A DNA stretch of 64,000 bases, taken from NCBI RefSeq assembly GCF_014205765.1, contig NZ_JACIIZ010000008.1, positions 239,653-303,652 on the forward strand, written 5' to 3'. The notes under the pieces are model-generated. The model made no database searches. It was not told where the DNA came from and saw nothing but the letters and a program-made list of their open reading frames with translations. This document shows, one piece after another, positions 53,067 through 61,711 of the stretch. The position numbers and the translations under genes are program-made. The DNA is from Nitrospirillum iridis (GTDB lineage Bacteria; Pseudomonadota; Alphaproteobacteria; Azospirillales; Azospirillaceae). Position 1 is the stretch's first letter; the number at the start of each line of letters is the position of its first letter.

Positions 53067-53238
53067 GGGCCGTCGCTCGTTCCTGAAAACTTACGGGCTT
53101 GGGTGAACGGATGGGGAATCGATGCCGGTGCCGGTCAGGGCGGGGAACCGATCCCAGGAGTTAAACGCGGTATCAGGCAACTTTATGTCAGGCCGATCAC
53201 CAGGACGCCGGGTCCAAACGGACGGGTAGCGGGGCCGG
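53067..53238. other. Intergenic stretch between the aminotransferase and ftsK
   Basis: 172 nt with no gene or clear repeat. The ftsK promoter is expected here. Confidence 0.3.
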
Positions 53239-54525
53239 TCAGCCCAATACCCGGGCGATGGTCTCGCACGCCCGCGCCACCGTTTCGGTATCATGCACCA
53301 GGGCCACGCGGATAAAGGGCCGCCCGGCATTGCCGCCGTCGGGTTCGGACCGGGTGAAATAGGCGCCGGGCAGCACGCGCAGGCCGGCCTCCCCCCACAG
53401 GGCGCGGGTCGCGGCCTCGCCATCGCCCACGTCCAGCCATAGGAAGAAACCACCCGCCGGGCGGTAAAAGCCGTAGCGGCCGCCCAGCGCCGCCTCCGCC
53501 GCGTCAATCTTCAGCCGGTAGAGGCGGCGGTTTTCCTCGACATGCGCATCATCGTTCCACAGCGCCGCGGCGGCGGCCTGGGCGGGCAGGCCGTTGCCGG
53601 CCAGGCCATAGTTGCGCAGGTGGGTGAAGGCCTTGATCAGCGCCGGGTCCCCAGCGATGAAGCCGGAGCGCAGGCCCGCGGCGTTGGAGCGCTTGGACAG
53701 GGAATTGAAGACCAGCAGGTTGGCCACCCCCTGATCGCCCCCGGCTTGTCCGCGCCCTTCAGCCTCCAGGGCCAGCGCGGCCTCGAAGCCGCCGGGCGGC
53801 GGCGCCTTGTCCCAAATCTCGGCGTAGCACTCGTCCAGCGCCAGCACGAAGCCGTAGGCGCGGGCCAGCGTGATGGCCTTCTTCAGGTAAGCCAGGTCCG
53901 CCACCGCCCCTTGCGGGTTGGACGGCGTGCACAGGTACATCAGCGCGGTGCGGGCCAGCAAGGCGGGCGACAGGGCGTCCAAATCAGGCAGGAAGCCGGT
54001 TTCGCGGGTCGCCGGCATGAACACCGGTTCCGCCCCGGCCAGGGCGGCCGCCCCCTCATAGACGGCATAGAAGGGGTTGGGGATCAGCACCGCCGGCTGG
54101 CGCCCGTCCTTCTGTTGCGGCGTCGCCAGCAGGGCCACCTGGAACAGCGCCTCGCGCGTGCCGGTGGCCGGCAGGATGCCCTTGTCCACATCGACGAAAT
54201 CGGCGGGCAGGCCATAGCGGCGGCAGAGCCAGCCATGCACGGCGGCGCGGAACGGAAGGGTGCCGATGGTGGGCGGATACTTGGCCCAATCAGCCGCCGG
54301 GGCCGCCGCCAGTGTCTGGGCCAATAGGGCCGGCGGCTCATGCTGCGGTTCCCCGATGGACAGCATCAGGGGGGCCGTGTTGCAGCGCGGCGTCACGTCG
54401 GCCAGCAAAGCGGCCAGCCGTGAAAACGGATATTCCGACAGGCCACCCAGGCGGCCATTGAGGACCGGGGCGGCGAAGCCAAGGGCCGTCGAGACAGAGA
54501 GCCGGGAGTCGGCCGCCAGTTCCAT
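53239..54525 (-). CDS. Class I/II aminotransferase, probably succinyldiaminopimelate or aspartate type
   Basis: A 428-aa PLP enzyme of fold type I. The Schiff-base Lys278 lies in FNSLSKRSNAAGLRSGF, with CTPSNPQGAV and LALDECYAEIW as further cofactor contacts. The EYPFSRLAALLAD and SIGEPQH segments resemble alphaproteobacterial DapC-like succinyldiaminopimelate transaminases. The position downstream of a GlnK/GlnZ-type PII gene matches the gene named aat in Azospirillum. The ATG at 54525 is used; upstream frame is open to 54606 but unlike the family. Confidence 0.88.
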   Translation of the reverse strand: MELAADSRLSVSTALGFAAPVLNGRLGGLSEYPFSRLAALLADVTPRCNTAPLMLSIGEPQHEPPALLAQTLAAAPAADWAKYPPTIGTLPFRAAVHGWLCRRYGLPADFVDVDKGILPATGTREALFQVALLATPQQKDGRQPAVLIPNPFYAVYEGAAALAGAEPVFMPATRETGFLPDLDALSPALLARTALMYLCTPSNPQGAVADLAYLKKAITLARAYGFVLALDECYAEIWDKAPPPGGFEAALALEAEGRGQAGGDQGVANLLVFNSLSKRSNAAGLRSGFIAGDPALIKAFTHLRNYGLAGNGLPAQAAAAALWNDDAHVEENRRLYRLKIDAAEAALGGRYGFYRPAGGFFLWLDVGDGEAATRALWGEAGLRVLPGAYFTRSEPDGGNAGRPFIRVALVHDTETVARACETIARVLG

Positions 54526-54709
54526 GGGAAAAATCGTGTCCGCGTCATATCGGGTAGGTGGGCCGATACTAGCGGCGGCCCTGCCCCCATACAAGCGCCG
54601 CGGCACCCGCCCGCCCGCCGCGCCTGGCTGGAAAGCGCCCTAGAATCCGAGGATTGTTCTTAAACGCTTAGAAAGTCGATGAAAAGCCGGGCGCCCTTTC
54701 CGTCCCTGA

Positions 54710-55054
54710 TCACAGGGCGGGCCGCCCGCGTTCGCCGGTGCGGATGCGCACCGCCTCGGCGATGTTCATGACGAAGATCTTGCCGTCACCGATGCGGCCG
54801 GTGTTGGCGGTGGCCTGGATGGCCTCCACCACGCTTTCCATCTGGTCGTCGGGCACCGCCACCTCGATCTTCACCTTGGGCAGGAAGTTCATGGCGTATT
54901 CGGCCCCCCGGTAGATCTCCGTCCGGCCCTGCTGCCGGCCGCAGCCCCGCACCTCGCTGACCGTGACGCCCAGATGCCCCATGTCCGCCAACGCCTCACG
55001 CACTTCATCCAGCTTGAACGGTTTCAGCACCGCCACCACGAGCTTCATCGGCAT
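54710..55054 (-). CDS. glnZ: Nitrogen regulatory PII protein, GlnK/GlnZ type
   Basis: A 114-aa PII signal protein (112 aa from the second Met). The T-loop GRQQGRTEIYRGAEY keeps Tyr51, the uridylylation site, counted from MKLVVAVLKPF. TGRIGDGKIFV and the C-terminal RIRTGE are conserved. It binds ATP, ADP and 2-oxoglutarate and reports nitrogen and carbon status to AmtB, DraT and similar partners. An adjacent amtB is lacking; instead it sits upstream of an aminotransferase gene, the arrangement recalled for Azospirillum glnZ. GlnK is an equally valid name. No convincing -24/-12 promoter was found by eye. Confidence 0.9.
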   Translation of the reverse strand: MPMKLVVAVLKPFKLDEVREALADMGHLGVTVSEVRGCGRQQGRTEIYRGAEYAMNFLPKVKIEVAVPDDQMESVVEAIQATANTGRIGDGKIFVMNIAEAVRIRTGERGRPAL

Positions 55055-55431
55055 TCCTCAAACGCCAGGGACCGGGCGCCCCCTGGACCGGCACCCGCGG
55101 CCCCGGTCGGGGAACGGACGGCGGCGGGGCGTTTCTGGGCGCCCCGGTCTTCAAGAAGCGTGCCGCGTTCACATCTTTGTCGCGCGCCATCCCAAAGAGT
55201 GGCGCCAAAGGACAGGTCACGCGGAGAATGCCCCGGCATTTCGCCGCTTTTCCGCGCAGACGATGCCGACGGATTGCCCTGGCTTGAGCCGATAGCCGAC
55301 AAAGCGGGGGCAATTGCATAAATTATGGGCAGAAGGGGCCTGAGGAACGGTCATATGCGCGGCACTGGACAAGCCCCGGCGCGGTCGCGATGCTGCGATC
55401 TTGAGTTTCCCTCCGCCAAAGGCGTAGCCCC
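55055..55431. other. Divergent intergenic region between the PII and UbiH-type genes
   Basis: No gene is supported in these 377 nt. A short AT-rich patch (about 55309-55330, GCAATTGCATAAATTATG) is the best candidate for promoter elements. I looked for a sigma-54 promoter on the minus strand and found only an off-spaced GG-N11-GC. Confidence 0.4.
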
Positions 55432-56694
55432 ATGTCGATCGATGCGTCCACCGAAGTCTCCGCGCCCACCGATACCACCGACCTGACCGCCGACGTCGCC
55501 ATCGTCGGCGGTGGCTTGGCCGGTCTGTCGCTGGCGGCGGCCCTGGGTACCGCCGGGGTTCGCACCATCTGCATCGACCGTGACAGCCCGGCCCACCAGC
55601 TGACCGCCACCTTCGACGGCCGGACCACCGCCATCTCCCACGGCAGCATGAAGATCCTGGACGGTGCCGGGGTGTGGGCCCACCTGAACGGCGACGCCGG
55701 CCCCATCCTGGACATTCGCGTCACCGACCAGAACCGCCCGACCTTCCTGCATTACGACCACCGCGAGGTGGGCGACCAGCCCTTCGGCTATATCGTCGAG
55801 AACGTGGTGTTGCGCCGGGCGCAGTTCGCGCGGCTGGCGGAACTGCCGTCCGTCACCCATCTGGCGCCGGTGGCGGTGACCGCGCTGGAACGCGGCCCCA
55901 CCATGGCGACCATCTCCCTCGCCGATGGCCGGCGGGTGCGCGCCCGCCTGGTGGTGGGCGCCGACGGCCGGGGTAGCCTGTGCCGCAAGGACGCCGGCAT
56001 CCGCCTGGTGGGCGACGATTACGACCAGACCGCCATCGCCGTGACGGTGGAACACGAATTCCCCCACCACGGCGTGGCGGTGGAGATGTTCCTGCCCAGC
56101 GGGCCCTTCGCCATGCTGCCCCTGACCGGCAACCGCACCTCCATCGTCTGGTCGGACAAGAGTGCGGCCGTGCCCTATTACATGGGCTTGGATGACGCCG
56201 CCTTCACCGCCGAGTTGCAGTCCCGCATCGGTGACTGGCTGGGCGTCGTGCGCCCTGTCGGCGGGCGCCACAGCTATCCCCTGTCCTGGCGGCATGCTGA
56301 GCGCTACATCGATCGCCGCCTGGCGCTGGTGAGCGAGACCATCCACGCCATGCATCCCATCGCCGGCCAGGGCCTGAACATGGGCCTGCGCGACCTGGCG
56401 GCCCTGGCGGAGGTCATCGTCGACGCCTGGCGCCTGGGCCTGGACGTGGGCGGGGCCGCGACGCTGGAGCGCTACCAGCGCTGGCGCCGCTTCGACAATG
56501 TCAGCCTGCTGGGCGTGACCGACGGCCTGACCCGCCTGTTTTCCAACGACATCGGCCCGCTGAAGGTGGCGCGCGGCCTGGGCCTGGCCGCCGTGAACGC
56601 CCCGCCGCTGAAGCCGTTGAAGAAGCTGTTCATGCGCCATGCCATGGGCATCGTCGGCGACCTGCCCCGCCTGGTGCGGGGGGAGCGGCTGTAG
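55432..56694 (+). CDS. UbiH/UbiF/COQ6-family FAD-dependent hydroxylase
   Basis: A 420-aa flavoprotein monooxygenase of ubiquinone biosynthesis. VAIVGGGLAGLSLAAAL binds FAD, VVGADGRGSLCRKDAGI is the DG motif and HAMHPIAGQGLNMGLRD is the hallmark of the UbiH group (part of motif GD). Which ring position it hydroxylates (C5, C6 or C1) cannot be told from sequence. It is followed by a terminator. Confidence 0.92.
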   Translation: MSIDASTEVSAPTDTTDLTADVAIVGGGLAGLSLAAALGTAGVRTICIDRDSPAHQLTATFDGRTTAISHGSMKILDGAGVWAHLNGDAGPILDIRVTDQNRPTFLHYDHREVGDQPFGYIVENVVLRRAQFARLAELPSVTHLAPVAVTALERGPTMATISLADGRRVRARLVVGADGRGSLCRKDAGIRLVGDDYDQTAIAVTVEHEFPHHGVAVEMFLPSGPFAMLPLTGNRTSIVWSDKSAAVPYYMGLDDAAFTAELQSRIGDWLGVVRPVGGRHSYPLSWRHAERYIDRRLALVSETIHAMHPIAGQGLNMGLRDLAALAEVIVDAWRLGLDVGGAATLERYQRWRRFDNVSLLGVTDGLTRLFSNDIGPLKVARGLGLAAVNAPPLKPLKKLFMRHAMGIVGDLPRLVRGERL

Positions 56695-56723
56695 ATCACC
56701 CCACCGGTCTGAGCGTCCATGGA

Positions 56724-56755
56724 CCCCTGCAGGAATTCCTGCAGGGGATTTGTTG
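56724..56755 (+). terminator. Terminator: perfect 24-bp palindrome
   Basis: CCCCTGCAGGAA is repeated exactly in inverse orientation (56724-56747), giving a 10-bp stem with an AATT loop, followed by ATTTGTT. It lies 30 nt after the UbiH-type stop codon. A DNA operator role is also possible, since the symmetry is perfect. Confidence 0.65.
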
Positions 56756-56858
56756 CCTTGGGCCAATACATTGGACGAGAATGCGCGGCCGTCGTGGAAC
56801 GGGTGGATACGGGCTTAGGCGCCAGAACCGATCGGCCACGGACAACCGGGCCTGACGC

Positions 56859-59279
56859 ATGGGGACAGCAATGGGAACGACGACCGACCGCCGCACCGGG
56901 CGCCGGGTTCTGGCTTGGCTGGGCGGGATCGCCGGCGTGGCGGTGGTGGGTTTCGTGGGCCTGGGCGCCTGGTCGGCCTGGAGCTTGAACGCCAGCCTGC
57001 CACAGCTTGAGGGCACCGCCGCCATCCCGGGCATGACCGGCCCGGTGACGGTGGAGCGGGACGAAAACGGCGTGCCCACCCTGACCGGTCCCGACCGCGC
57101 CAGCCTGATCTACGCCCTGGGCTTCCTGCATGCCCAGGAACGTTTCTTCCAGATGGACCTGCTGCGCCGCACCGCCGCCGGCGAATTGTCCGAACTGATC
57201 GGCCCGGCGACGGTGAAGATGGACACCCCGCACCGCGTGCACCGCTTCCGCGCCCGGGCCAAGGCGGCGGTGGAGCGGTCCAGCCCGGAACAGCGCGCCA
57301 TGCTGGCCGCCTACACCGCGGGCGTGAATGCCGGCCTGGGCGGCCTGCGCCGCGCGCCCTTTGAATACACCCTGCTGCGCCAGACCCCCAAGCCCTGGGG
57401 GTTGGAGGACACGCTGCTGGTCGTGGACGCCATGTATTTCGACCTGCAATCCTCCGACGGGTGGGAAGAACAGCGGCTGGCGCTGGCCATGGACCAGTTG
57501 GGCCCCGTCATGGCCAATTTCCTTTACCCCAAGGGGACGGAACTGGACGCGCCGCTGGACGGCAGCAAGCTGCCCGACCCGCCCATGCCCGAAAGCTATG
57601 TTCCTGCCGTGAAGGTGGGCCAGGCGCCGCAGCAGCAGGAGGCCCTGATCCGCGGCAGCAACAACTGGGCGGTGGCCGGCGGCCTGACCGGCACCGGCGC
57701 CGGCATGGTGGCCAACGACATGCATCTGGGCCTGCGCACGCCCAACACCTGGTATCGCGCCCGCCTGGTGGTCAAGCCCGCCGGGGCGGACGCGCCCACC
57801 CTGGACATCGTGGGCGTCACGCTGCCCGGCAACCCGCTGATGGTGGTCGGCAGCAACAAGCACATCGCCTGGGGCTACACCGACGCCTATGTCGACACCG
57901 GGGATGTCGTCGTGCTGGAGGCCGTGGACGGAGACCCGGACCACTACAAGACGCCGGAGGGTGCCAAGGCCCTGGTGAAGCATCTGGAGCCGCTGTGCGC
58001 CACCAATTGTCCCAGCCTGATGGTGGAGGACAGCGACTGGGGCCCGGTGGTGGGCACCGATCCCCAGGGCCATAAGCTGGCCTACCGTTGGGTGGCCCAC
58101 GATGTCGGGGCCGAGGTGATGACCGCCGGCGCCGCGCTGGAACAGGCGGGTTCGGTGGACGAGGCGGTGGCCATCGCCCATCGCCTGCCGATTCCCAACG
58201 AGAACATGATGGTGACCGACACCAAGGGCAACATCGCCTGGACCATCGTCGGCCTGGTGCCCCGCCGCTTCGGCCATGACGGCACGCTGCCCACCCCCTG
58301 GGGGGATGGCAAGGCCGGCTGGAACGGCTATCTGTCGCCGGCCGAGGTGCCGGTGATCACCAACCCGGAGAACGGCCGGCTGTGGACGGCCAACACCCGC
58401 GTGGTGGGCGGGGACGCCCTGGCCAAGCTGGGCTTCGGCGGTTATGGCCTGGGGGCCCGCGCCGGCCAAATCCGGGACGATTTGCTGGCCAAGGACAGCT
58501 TCACCGAAAAGGACCTGCTGGCCATCCAGCTGGACGACCGCGCCACCCTGCTGGATTTCTGGCAGCGCCTGATGCTGCAGGCCCTGGGCGAACGGGTCAG
58601 CGACCCGGGGCTGGCGGCCTTGGTGGCCCCGGTGGAAAGCTGGGGCGGGCGCGCCGCCATCCCTTCCGTCGGGTATCGTCTGGTGCGCACCTTCCGCAGC
58701 GCCGTGGTCGACAGGCTGTACCAGGCCTACACCGCCCCCATGGCCGGCCCGGCGGGGGCCCATGCCGATGACCTGATCAGCCATCAGTCCGAAGGCCCCG
58801 CCCGCCGCCTGCTGACCGCCAAGCCGCAGGGCCTGGTCCCCCCCGGGTACAAGAGCTGGGACGCCGTGCTGGACGCGGCGCTGAAGGATGTGCGTGACCG
58901 CATCGGGCAGAACGGCGGCGATATCGCCCACTTCACCTGGGGCGAGCGCAACCGCCTGGCCATCCGCCACCCCCTGTCCAACGTGGCGCCCGTCCTCAGC
59001 CCCTATCTCGATCCGCCATCGGAACCAGTGCCCGGCGACCTGTACCAGCCGCGCGTGGCCGCCCCCAGCTTCGGCGCGTCGGAGCGGCTGGTGGTGTCGC
59101 CGGGCCATGAGGACACCGGCCTGTTCCACATGCCCACGGGCCAGAGCGGCCACATGCTGTCGCCCTATTACAACAAGGGGCATGAGGATTGGGTGCAGGG
59201 CCGGCCCACGCCCCTGCTGCCCGGTCCCACCCGGTGGCGCATGACGCTGGAACCCGGCAAGGCCCCGGCCACGCCCTGA
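56859..59279 (+). CDS. Penicillin acylase family Ntn-hydrolase, membrane-anchored
   Basis: An 806-aa N-terminal nucleophile hydrolase. One membrane segment (VLAWLGGIAGVAVVGFVGLGAW, quoted as VLAWLGGIAGVAVVGF, about residues 17-38) anchors it. The autocleavage site and nucleophile is Ser267 in IRGSNNWAVAG, giving an alpha chain of about 230 residues and a beta chain of 540. HAQERFFQMDLLRR is a family motif. Substrates in this family include penicillins, acyl-homoserine lactones and other amides. A quorum-quenching role is possible but unproven. An alternative ATG is at 56871. Confidence 0.9.
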   Translation: MGTAMGTTTDRRTGRRVLAWLGGIAGVAVVGFVGLGAWSAWSLNASLPQLEGTAAIPGMTGPVTVERDENGVPTLTGPDRASLIYALGFLHAQERFFQMDLLRRTAAGELSELIGPATVKMDTPHRVHRFRARAKAAVERSSPEQRAMLAAYTAGVNAGLGGLRRAPFEYTLLRQTPKPWGLEDTLLVVDAMYFDLQSSDGWEEQRLALAMDQLGPVMANFLYPKGTELDAPLDGSKLPDPPMPESYVPAVKVGQAPQQQEALIRGSNNWAVAGGLTGTGAGMVANDMHLGLRTPNTWYRARLVVKPAGADAPTLDIVGVTLPGNPLMVVGSNKHIAWGYTDAYVDTGDVVVLEAVDGDPDHYKTPEGAKALVKHLEPLCATNCPSLMVEDSDWGPVVGTDPQGHKLAYRWVAHDVGAEVMTAGAALEQAGSVDEAVAIAHRLPIPNENMMVTDTKGNIAWTIVGLVPRRFGHDGTLPTPWGDGKAGWNGYLSPAEVPVITNPENGRLWTANTRVVGGDALAKLGFGGYGLGARAGQIRDDLLAKDSFTEKDLLAIQLDDRATLLDFWQRLMLQALGERVSDPGLAALVAPVESWGGRAAIPSVGYRLVRTFRSAVVDRLYQAYTAPMAGPAGAHADDLISHQSEGPARRLLTAKPQGLVPPGYKSWDAVLDAALKDVRDRIGQNGGDIAHFTWGERNRLAIRHPLSNVAPVLSPYLDPPSEPVPGDLYQPRVAAPSFGASERLVVSPGHEDTGLFHMPTGQSGHMLSPYYNKGHEDWVQGRPTPLLPGPTRWRMTLEPGKAPATP

Positions 59280-59399
59280 TCGTTCGCGACATTGCCATCA
59301 ACGTAGTCATGCTTTAGGCAATTCCTGCTGGGCTTTTCGCAAGGAAACCGGCAGAATCTGCCCGCTTGCTTTCTGCAACAACTCGCCGTCTCTGCAGTA

Positions 59400-59428
59400 A
59401 TGCATTGATTCCGTTGTGATCGATGCAT
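59400..59428. promoter_or_regulatory. Inverted repeat, candidate operator
   Basis: ATGCATTGAT (59400-59409) and ATCGATGCAT (59419-59428) match as inverted repeats at 9 of 10 positions, with a 9-nt spacer. It lies 52 nt upstream of the ATG at 59481 of an unrecognised gene. Arms of 10 bp with this spacing suit a dimeric regulator. Confidence 0.5.
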
Positions 59429-59480
59429 GGCCCGCCCCGTGCTTGGTGTTCCCCGGTTTCATCTGCGGGGTACCTGCATC

Positions 59481-60569
59481 ATGGATGGTGGCGTTGTTTC
59501 CGGCCTGAACACGACCGATCCCGCCCTGGAGACGGAGGCCCCCAGCGGTTCCTTCGCCCGGGCCTATCAGGAGGCGCATGCCGCCGCCGGCATCCAGCGC
59601 CTGGCCGTGACGCCGGTGTTGGAGATGATGGACCTGACCGGCGACCCGCACGCGCTGGACAGCTATCTCGCCCGCGCCCATGCCGACCTGACGCTGAGCC
59701 GCGACAACATCGACCGGCTGAAGGGCAACCTGCACCTGGTTTTCCTGTTCCGCGATTTCCGCCACCGCTTGGGCACCGCCATGGAGCGGATGAAGGACAC
59801 GGGGCAAGGCCCCTTCGCCGCTCTGCCGCAATGGATGAGCGCGCAGCACCGCTTCGGCCTGCTGCGCACCGCCGGTTGCCTGGGCCTGAACCGCGAGCTG
59901 GACGCCTGGATGGCGGATCTGGAGGCGCGCGGCGCCCCGCAGGCCCCCATCGCCTGCCCCTTCGGCCGCATGGCCCGCGCCGCCCGCCGCTTCTTCACCG
60001 GTTCCGCCCTGTACCAGCGCGCCGACCATTCCGTGCTGAGCATCGCCAAGACCGGCAGCAACACCGCCCTGCATGTGTGCTGGAGCCTGGTGGAGGCGGC
60101 CTATCATTTGGGCGTGGACCTGCCGCCGGCGGAATGGCGCGCCATGCTGTGGCGGTCGCGCAAGGAGATCGCCACGCTGGCCTCGGGCAGCCTGGGCATG
60201 ATCGTCGCCTTCCTGGAGGCGGCCCATCTGCACCCCCACGGCGACTCGGCCGTGAACCCCACCACACATGAGGGGTCGCCCTTCCGCCTGGTGGGGGAGG
60301 GGACGGACCGCCGCCTGGACCTGCGGCTGGACGGCATCCGTCCCGTGACCACGGGCCATGACCGGCTGTTCACCGGCTGCCCCGCCTTCCATGTCGGCGG
60401 CATGATCGACACCTATCTCACCTGGGTGCTGGACATCGCCCTACACCACGGCCTGAACCGCCAGCCGGCGCCCACACCCATCCTGGCGGCCCAGCCGGCC
60501 TTCGTGTCGGCCCTGGGTGCCGGCCGGGTCACCCAGCAGGTGGCGGCGGCGCCGTCGCGCGACCCGTAA
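59481..60569 (+). CDS. Unrecognised conserved-looking protein, 362 aa
   Basis: The ATG at 59481 (MDGGVVSGLNTTDP) has GCGGGG upstream; the ATG at 59427 would lie in the operator-like repeat. The protein is soluble and mostly helical by eye, with no signal peptide. Notable segments are RDNIDRLKGNLHLVFLFRDFRHRLG, quoted as KGNLHLVFLFRDFRHRLG; APIACPFGRMARAARRFF; and GCPAFHVGGMIDTYLTWVLDIAL, quoted as GCPAFHVGGMIDTYLTW. The Cys-Pro and His residues in the last two could bind a metal or heme, but this is inference. No family is recognised. It is downstream of the acylase but 200 nt away. Confidence 0.75.
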   Translation: MDGGVVSGLNTTDPALETEAPSGSFARAYQEAHAAAGIQRLAVTPVLEMMDLTGDPHALDSYLARAHADLTLSRDNIDRLKGNLHLVFLFRDFRHRLGTAMERMKDTGQGPFAALPQWMSAQHRFGLLRTAGCLGLNRELDAWMADLEARGAPQAPIACPFGRMARAARRFFTGSALYQRADHSVLSIAKTGSNTALHVCWSLVEAAYHLGVDLPPAEWRAMLWRSRKEIATLASGSLGMIVAFLEAAHLHPHGDSAVNPTTHEGSPFRLVGEGTDRRLDLRLDGIRPVTTGHDRLFTGCPAFHVGGMIDTYLTWVLDIALHHGLNRQPAPTPILAAQPAFVSALGAGRVTQQVAAAPSRDP

Positions 60570-60581
60570 CGGGGTGGCCCC

Positions 60582-60609
60582 CCATGGGCTTGATCCCATG
60601 GGCTTGATC
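60582..60609. repeat. Tandem duplication, 2 x 14 bp
   Basis: CCATGGGCTTGATC occurs twice in direct succession (60582-60595 and 60596-60609), starting 12 nt after the stop codon of the preceding gene. The copies are identical. Confidence 0.85.
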
Positions 60610-60685
60610 AGCTGCGGCTGACGGGGTAAGGGCTGGGGCAGCGTGGCGCCGCCGGTGCGGCGCCACCCCTAAGGACCCGTTCCCC

Positions 60686-61381
60686 ATGAAGCCAGAGGAC
60701 ATCCAGGCGCGTGTGCTGTACCGCGACGCGCTGATGCTGATCATCGACAAGCCGGCGGGCCTGCCCGTGCATGCCGGCCCCGGCGGCGGCGACAATCTGG
60801 AACGCCATTTCGACGCCCTGCGCTTCGGCCTGCCCCGGGCGCCGACCCTGGCCCACCGCCTGGATCGCGACACCAGCGGCTGCCTGATCCTGGGCCGGCA
60901 TCCCAAGGCGCTGCGCAAGCTGGGCAAGCTGTTCCAGGAAGGCCGGGTGTCCAAGACCTATTGGGCGGTGGTGGCGGGATCCCCCCCGGCCGAGGAGGGG
61001 CGCATCGAAGCCGCCCTGTTCAAGCGCACCAACCGGAACGGTTGGAAGATGGAGGTAGTGCCCGAGGGCACGCCGGACAGCCAGGCCAGCGTCACCGACT
61101 ACAGGGTGCGCGGCCGGGCCGAGACACCGGACGGCCCCATCGCCTGGGTCGAGCTGAACCCCCGCACCGGCCGCACCCATCAAATCCGCGTCCACATGGC
61201 CCATGTCGGCTGTCCCCTGCTGGGCGACCCGGCTTATGGCGGCCCGGCGGGCGCCCTGCACCTGCATTCGCGCGGCATCAGTCTGCCCCTCTATCCCAGC
61301 CGCGACCCGGTGGGCGCCGAGGCCCCCGTGCCCGCCCACCTGCGCGCGGCGCTGAAGCGCTGCGGCTGGGCGGGGGAGTAG
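60686..61381 (+). CDS. RluA-family pseudouridine synthase
   Basis: A 231-aa stand-alone catalytic domain. HRLDRDTSGCLILGR contains the catalytic Asp60, and IIDKPAGLPVHAG and TGRTHQIRVHMAHVGCPLLGDPAYGG (part: GRTHQIRVHMAHVGCPLLGD) are diagnostic. The S4 RNA-binding domain found in RluC/RluD is missing, as in RluA and TruC-like enzymes, so a 23S rRNA/tRNA or tRNA target is likely. It is convergent with the monooxygenase-like gene, 8 nt apart. Confidence 0.92.
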   Translation: MKPEDIQARVLYRDALMLIIDKPAGLPVHAGPGGGDNLERHFDALRFGLPRAPTLAHRLDRDTSGCLILGRHPKALRKLGKLFQEGRVSKTYWAVVAGSPPAEEGRIEAALFKRTNRNGWKMEVVPEGTPDSQASVTDYRVRGRAETPDGPIAWVELNPRTGRTHQIRVHMAHVGCPLLGDPAYGGPAGALHLHSRGISLPLYPSRDPVGAEAPVPAHLRAALKRCGWAGE

Positions 61382-61389
61382 CCCACCCC

Positions 61390-61686
61390 TCATAACCACG
61401 GCACATCAATGGGAACGCGGGTGCGGACCACCGCACCCTCCGGCTGGGCCATCATCCAGGTCTTCCACGCCTGGAAGTGCGGGGCGGCGTAGTGGGCATC
61501 CAAGGCCGCCTGGTTGTCGAACACCTCCCACAGGAAGTAGACGCCGGGCTCGTCAACCGCCGCCGCGAAATCGAAGCGGCGGCAGCCAGGCTCCGCGCGG
61601 GTGCCCAGGACATTGGCCCGCTGCAAGGCCAACGCTTGGTCCCGCAATTCGGGGACGACTTCCAGGCGAACCATCTGGGCGATCAT
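61390..61686 (-). CDS. ABM-family (putative quinol) monooxygenase
   Basis: A 98-aa dimeric alpha-beta barrel protein. MVRLEVVPELRDQALALQRANVLGTRAEPGCRRFDFA (part: TRAEPGCRRFDFA) and YFLWEVFDNQAALDAHYAAPHFQAW (part: NQAALDAHYAAPHFQAW) are typical of the antibiotic biosynthesis monooxygenase/YgiN group. The members act on quinols or polyketides; the substrate here is unknown. It lies 25 nt downstream of the DUF2269 gene on the same strand. Confidence 0.87.
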   Translation of the reverse strand: MIAQMVRLEVVPELRDQALALQRANVLGTRAEPGCRRFDFAAAVDEPGVYFLWEVFDNQAALDAHYAAPHFQAWKTWMMAQPEGAVVRTRVPIDVPWL

Positions 61687-61711
61687 GGACGGGGTTCCTT
61701 GTTGACGTCTT

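Noticed and set aside
55055..55320. Sigma-54 promoter for the PII gene
   Set aside because: I scanned the minus strand for GG-N10-GC with TGGC/TTGCA context. The nearest candidate has the wrong spacing (N11).
56472..59183. A 903-residue open frame on the minus strand opposite the penicillin-acylase gene
   Set aside because: It is a codon-bias shadow of high-GC coding DNA: rich in His, Gln and Arg, no motifs, no ribosome binding site, and it covers a well-supported gene.
59427..59480. Upstream ATG for the unrecognised 362-aa protein
   Set aside because: The codon overlaps the inverted repeat and the extra 18 residues are atypical; the ATG at 59481 has a better ribosome binding site.
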